A program made the position numbers and the translations under genes. From NCBI GenBank assembly GCA_031284195.1, contig JAITAI010000295.1, forward strand, positions 1 through 7,994: a DNA stretch of 7,994 bases, in the 5' to 3' direction. Below the pieces are notes generated by a model. That model searched no databases. It had not been told where the DNA came from and saw only the letters and a list, made by a program, of their open reading frames with translations. Shown piece by piece: positions 5,535-7,994 of this stretch (position 1 is its first letter; the number at the start of each line of letters is the position of its first letter). The DNA comes from Treponema sp. (GTDB taxonomy: Bacteria; Spirochaetota; Spirochaetia; Treponematales; Breznakiellaceae).

Positions 5535-6014
5535 ATGAAGGTCGCCATCATTTTTGGATCCCCATCGGATACCCCTATCATGAAAAAAGCTGCCCAAGTA
5601 CTCCGGGAATTGGAGGTGGATTACACTGCCCAGGTACTGTCAGCCCATCGGACACCAGAGCTCCTGCAAGAAACCATCAAAGAACTGGAAAGCCACGGAA
5701 TCGAAGTGATCATTGCCGGCGCAGGGCTTGCAGCTCACCTGCCGGGGTTCATCGCCAGTTTGACCTTAATCCCGGTGATCGGGGTGCCCATCAACTCAGG
5801 GGGTCTGGGGGGTATGGATGCTCTCTTGTCTATGGTCCAGATGCCGCGACCCATCCCGGTCGCTGTGGTAGGAGTGGATAACGGGGCAAACGCAGCGTAT
5901 CTGGCTTGTCAGGTACTTGCCCTCAAATACCCTGACGTAAAAGAGCGGCTTGTGGCGTTCAGGGCCACCATGAAGGCCGATTTTGTAGGGAATACGGAAC
6001 AGGTGGAGCTATGA
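5535..6014 (+). CDS. purE: Class I PurE, N5-carboxyaminoimidazole ribonucleotide mutase
   Basis: PurE makes 4-carboxy-5-aminoimidazole ribonucleotide (CAIR) in de novo purine synthesis; class I enzymes rearrange N5-CAIR, normally supplied by PurK. ATG 5535 gives 159 residues starting MKVAIIFGSPSD, exactly as the family begins. An in-frame ATG at 5517 would add MVSFLV; neither start has a good Shine-Dalgarno. Visible active-site blocks are GSPSD (8-12), SAHRTP (36-41, with His38), AGAGLAAHLPG (61-71) and then GVPINS and LLSMVQMP. Arg after SAH, together with the AAHLPG and QMP motifs, marks class I. Class II PurE, as known from animals and Treponema denticola, has a Lys and quite different blocks. 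Leu65 in GLAAHLPG replaces the commoner Gly or Met. The stop overlaps the purC start (ATGA), so translation is coupled. No purK is visible in the window. Confidence 0.93.
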   Translation: MKVAIIFGSPSDTPIMKKAAQVLRELEVDYTAQVLSAHRTPELLQETIKELESHGIEVIIAGAGLAAHLPGFIASLTLIPVIGVPINSGGLGGMDALLSMVQMPRPIPVAVVGVDNGANAAYLACQVLALKYPDVKERLVAFRATMKADFVGNTEQVEL

Positions 6015-6769
6015 GCCATAGGCAACCAGGAATTCCGCAGCGGATTAAACCAGGACGGCTCTTATACGAAGGTAAGGCGAAGCAGGTCTATGCCATCGAT
6101 GATGCTGATAAGGAAGATCTGGTCATCATCCATTATAAAGATGATGCCACTGCTTTTAACGGGGAAAAGAAGGGGCAGATTCAAGATAAGGGGATCATGA
6201 ACAATACCATTGCCGCTGGGCTTTTCGAATTGCTCGAACACTCTGGGATACCCACTCATTTTGTTGCCCGGATAACAGAACGGGATATGCTCTGTAAAAA
6301 AGTACAGATCATCCCGCTGGAGGTGATTGTCCGGAATGTGGCCGCCGGTTCTATGGCAAAGCGTCTGGGCCTTGAAGAAGGGACTCCCCTGAAAACCACG
6401 GTGTTTGAACTTTCCTACAAAGATGACGCCCTGGGAGATCCCCTGATCAATGCGTATCATGCCGTAGCCATTGGTGTTTCTACCTTCGAGGAAATTAAAG
6501 AGATCCTGGCCTATACTGCCCAGGTTAATGATAAACTTTCCCATTTTTTTCTGGAAAAGGGGATTAAACTCATTGATTTCAAACTTGAATTTGGCCGTAC
6601 CTTGGACAGAGACGGAAAACTGGTAGTAGCCGATGAAATTTCCCCGGATACTTGCCGTTTATGGGATGTGCAAACCAACAAAAAGCTCGATAAGGATCGG
6701 TTTCGCCGGGATTTGGGGGATGTGAAGGAAGCCTATGCCGAAATAGTAAACCGTATGGCCTATAAATGA
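6011..6769 (+). CDS. purC: SAICAR synthase (phosphoribosylaminoimidazole-succinocarboxamide synthase)
   Basis: PurC joins aspartate to CAIR with ATP to form SAICAR, the step directly after PurE. The 252 residues start with a short N-terminal extension and then the ATP-binding LLYEGKAKQVY (17-27). The catalytic KDDATAFNGEKKG follows. The signature VRNVAAGS is at 107-114, LIDFKLEFG at 187-195 and the metal/substrate segment DEISPDT at 208-214. All are intact, and length is close to the usual 230-260. The overall style is that of the short bacterial PurC found in clostridia and Thermotoga rather than the bifunctional animal enzyme. The start ATG lies inside the purE stop (ATGA), with AGGTGGAG at 6001-6008 as Shine-Dalgarno. 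The gene ends in another ATGA overlap with purF, so all three are coupled. Confidence 0.95.
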   Translation: MSHRQPGIPQRIKPGRLLYEGKAKQVYAIDDADKEDLVIIHYKDDATAFNGEKKGQIQDKGIMNNTIAAGLFELLEHSGIPTHFVARITERDMLCKKVQIIPLEVIVRNVAAGSMAKRLGLEEGTPLKTTVFELSYKDDALGDPLINAYHAVAIGVSTFEEIKEILAYTAQVNDKLSHFFLEKGIKLIDFKLEFGRTLDRDGKLVVADEISPDTCRLWDVQTNKKLDKDRFRRDLGDVKEAYAEIVNRMAYK

Positions 6770-7994
6770 ACCTGAAAAATCCAGTATATACAGACGACAC
6801 CTTACATGAAGCCTGCGGGGTGTTCGGGGTTTTCTGTGCGAATCCTGAGCGGGACGCGGCTTCCCTGGTGTATTACGGTCTGTTTTCGTTACAGCACCGA
6901 GGACAAGAAAGCGCGGGGATTGCGGTGGTCAAGGATAGGACCATTGCATGTCGTAAAGGGATGGGACTGGTAGGGGAGGTGTTTACTCCAGAGGTTCTCA
7001 GTACGCTCCAGGGGTCTACTGCAGTGGGCCATGTCCGTTATTCCACTGTCGGGACAAGCAGTATTGAGAACGCCCAGCCCTTTGTGAGCCGTTTCAAGCT
7101 GGGTTCTATTGCAGTAGTACACAACGGTACGTTGACCAACGCCCATGTGGTTCGGGAACTTTTAGAAGATGCGGGAATTGGGTTTATCTCCTCCAGCGAT
7201 AGTGAGGTCATCGTCAATCTCATCGCGAAAAATTACAAGAAAGGTTTGGAAAAAGCCCTCACCGATACGATCCAGTTCATCAAAGGTTCCTATGCCTTGG
7301 TGGTCATGACCAATGAATCCCTAGTGGGCGCCCGGGATCCCAATGGAATTCGGCCCCTGTGTTTGGGGAAGATTGAGGACGGCTGGATCCTCGCAAGTGA
7401 ATCCTGCGCTATTGATGCAGTGGGAGGAACCTTTCTCCGGGACATAGAGCCCGGAGAACTGATCATCATCAATGCCGAAGGGGTCCTCTCTTTCAGTTTT
7501 AGTGAAAAAACCCGGCGCGGGGTCTGTGCTTTTGAGTATGTCTATTTTGCCAGGCCTGATAGTGTTATTGATGGGGTTGATGTGTACGGAGCCCGGATCC
7601 GGGCAGGAGAAATCCTCGGACGGGAATCTGGGGTCCTGGCAGACCTGGTTATGGGGGTCCCTGATTCAGGAATCCCTGCGGCTATCGGTTACGGTAGGGC
7701 TACAGGGACCCCCTTTGGCCTGGGGTTTGTCAAAAGCAAGTACGTGGGCAGGACCTTTATTGCCCCGAATCAAGAGCTGCGGGAAAAAGCCGTTTCAGTG
7801 AAACACAACGTCATTCAAAGGGAAGTACAGGGAAAACGGGTGGTGATTATCGACGACTCCATTGTCCGGGGAACCACCAGCAGGCGGCTGGTCTCTATTC
7901 TGCGGAATGCCGGGGCTCAGGAAGTGCATATCCGGGTGTGTTCGCCGCCGGTCCGCTTTCCCTGTTATTTCGGTATTGATACGCCCCATCGAAA
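6766..7994 (+). CDS. purF: Amidophosphoribosyltransferase, N-terminal 409 residues (3' partial)
   Basis: PurF commits PRPP to purine synthesis, transferring glutamine amide nitrogen to give phosphoribosylamine. ATG 6766 overlaps the purC stop as ATGA. A 16-residue leader precedes Cys17 in EACGVFGVF, the N-terminal glutamine-amidotransferase nucleophile. By analogy with Bacillus PurF the leader should be removed autocatalytically. LQHRGQESAGI, GHVRYSTVG and HNGTLTNA complete the glutaminase domain. The phosphoribosyltransferase domain follows, with the PRPP motif VVIIDDSIVRGTT (359-371). Cys254 in VCAFEYVYFARPDS and Cys400 in FPCYFGIDTP correspond to the first two ligands of the [4Fe-4S] cluster of the Bacillus-type enzyme; the last two cysteines would lie beyond the window. 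The frame is open to the right edge, so the final roughly 60-80 codons are missing. There is no sign of frameshift. Confidence 0.95.
   Translation, partial: MNLKNPVYTDDTLHEACGVFGVFCANPERDAASLVYYGLFSLQHRGQESAGIAVVKDRTIACRKGMGLVGEVFTPEVLSTLQGSTAVGHVRYSTVGTSSIENAQPFVSRFKLGSIAVVHNGTLTNAHVVRELLEDAGIGFISSSDSEVIVNLIAKNYKKGLEKALTDTIQFIKGSYALVVMTNESLVGARDPNGIRPLCLGKIEDGWILASESCAIDAVGGTFLRDIEPGELIIINAEGVLSFSFSEKTRRGVCAFEYVYFARPDSVIDGVDVYGARIRAGEILGRESGVLADLVMGVPDSGIPAAIGYGRATGTPFGLGFVKSKYVGRTFIAPNQELREKAVSVKHNVIQREVQGKRVVIIDDSIVRGTTSRRLVSILRNAGAQEVHIRVCSPPVRFPCYFGIDTPHR

Noticed and set aside
7472..7801. 109-codon plus-strand frame in another phase of purF
   Set aside because: The purF frame carries conserved motifs throughout this interval, so the alternative phase is a shadow.

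Overview
The window looks like part of the chromosome of a free-living or gut-associated spirochaete, probably of the Treponema/Spirochaeta group. This is a soft inference from protein style, roughly balanced base composition, the repeat-rich intergenic DNA and general familiarity; no 16S or other decisive marker is present. No phage, insertion sequence, CRISPR array or tRNA was seen.

Layout. (1) Positions 1-212 hold the 3' end of an unrecognised membrane protein gene. (2) From 221 to 637 there is a non-coding tandem array of 18 units with a 23-bp period and traces of higher-order duplication. A gene-free stretch with perfect hairpins follows, up to 934. (3) 935-3810 is a three-gene plus-strand ABC importer operon of the BtuF-BtuC-BtuD (cobalamin/iron-chelate) type. 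The binding protein is separated from the permease by a 126-bp structured spacer, while the permease and ATPase genes overlap by one base. (4) Reading the other way, 5275-3983 is an O-acetylhomoserine sulfhydrylase gene (metY). It has a near-consensus minus-strand promoter (TTGACA, 17 bp, TATTAT) with an A-rich upstream tract, and a clear minus-strand intrinsic terminator. (5) From 5535 to the right edge runs a purine operon, purE-purC-purF, translationally coupled by ATGA overlaps; purF is cut by the window end.

How the genes fit together. MetY makes homocysteine from O-acetylhomoserine and sulfide, and cobalamin is the cofactor of the MetH methionine synthase, so the B12-type importer and its convergent neighbour may serve one nutritional theme (inference). 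PurE, PurC and PurF are three steps of de novo IMP synthesis. PurE here is of class I type, unlike the class II enzyme described in Treponema denticola, and the E-C-F order resembles clostridial operons.

The least explained material is the non-coding DNA: the 23-bp array, related single copies of its GTGAG...TTCAC core after btuF and in the metY leader, the perfect hairpins before btuF, and a TGAAAC-N5-GTTTCA inverted repeat before purE. I see no clearly new multi-gene system.
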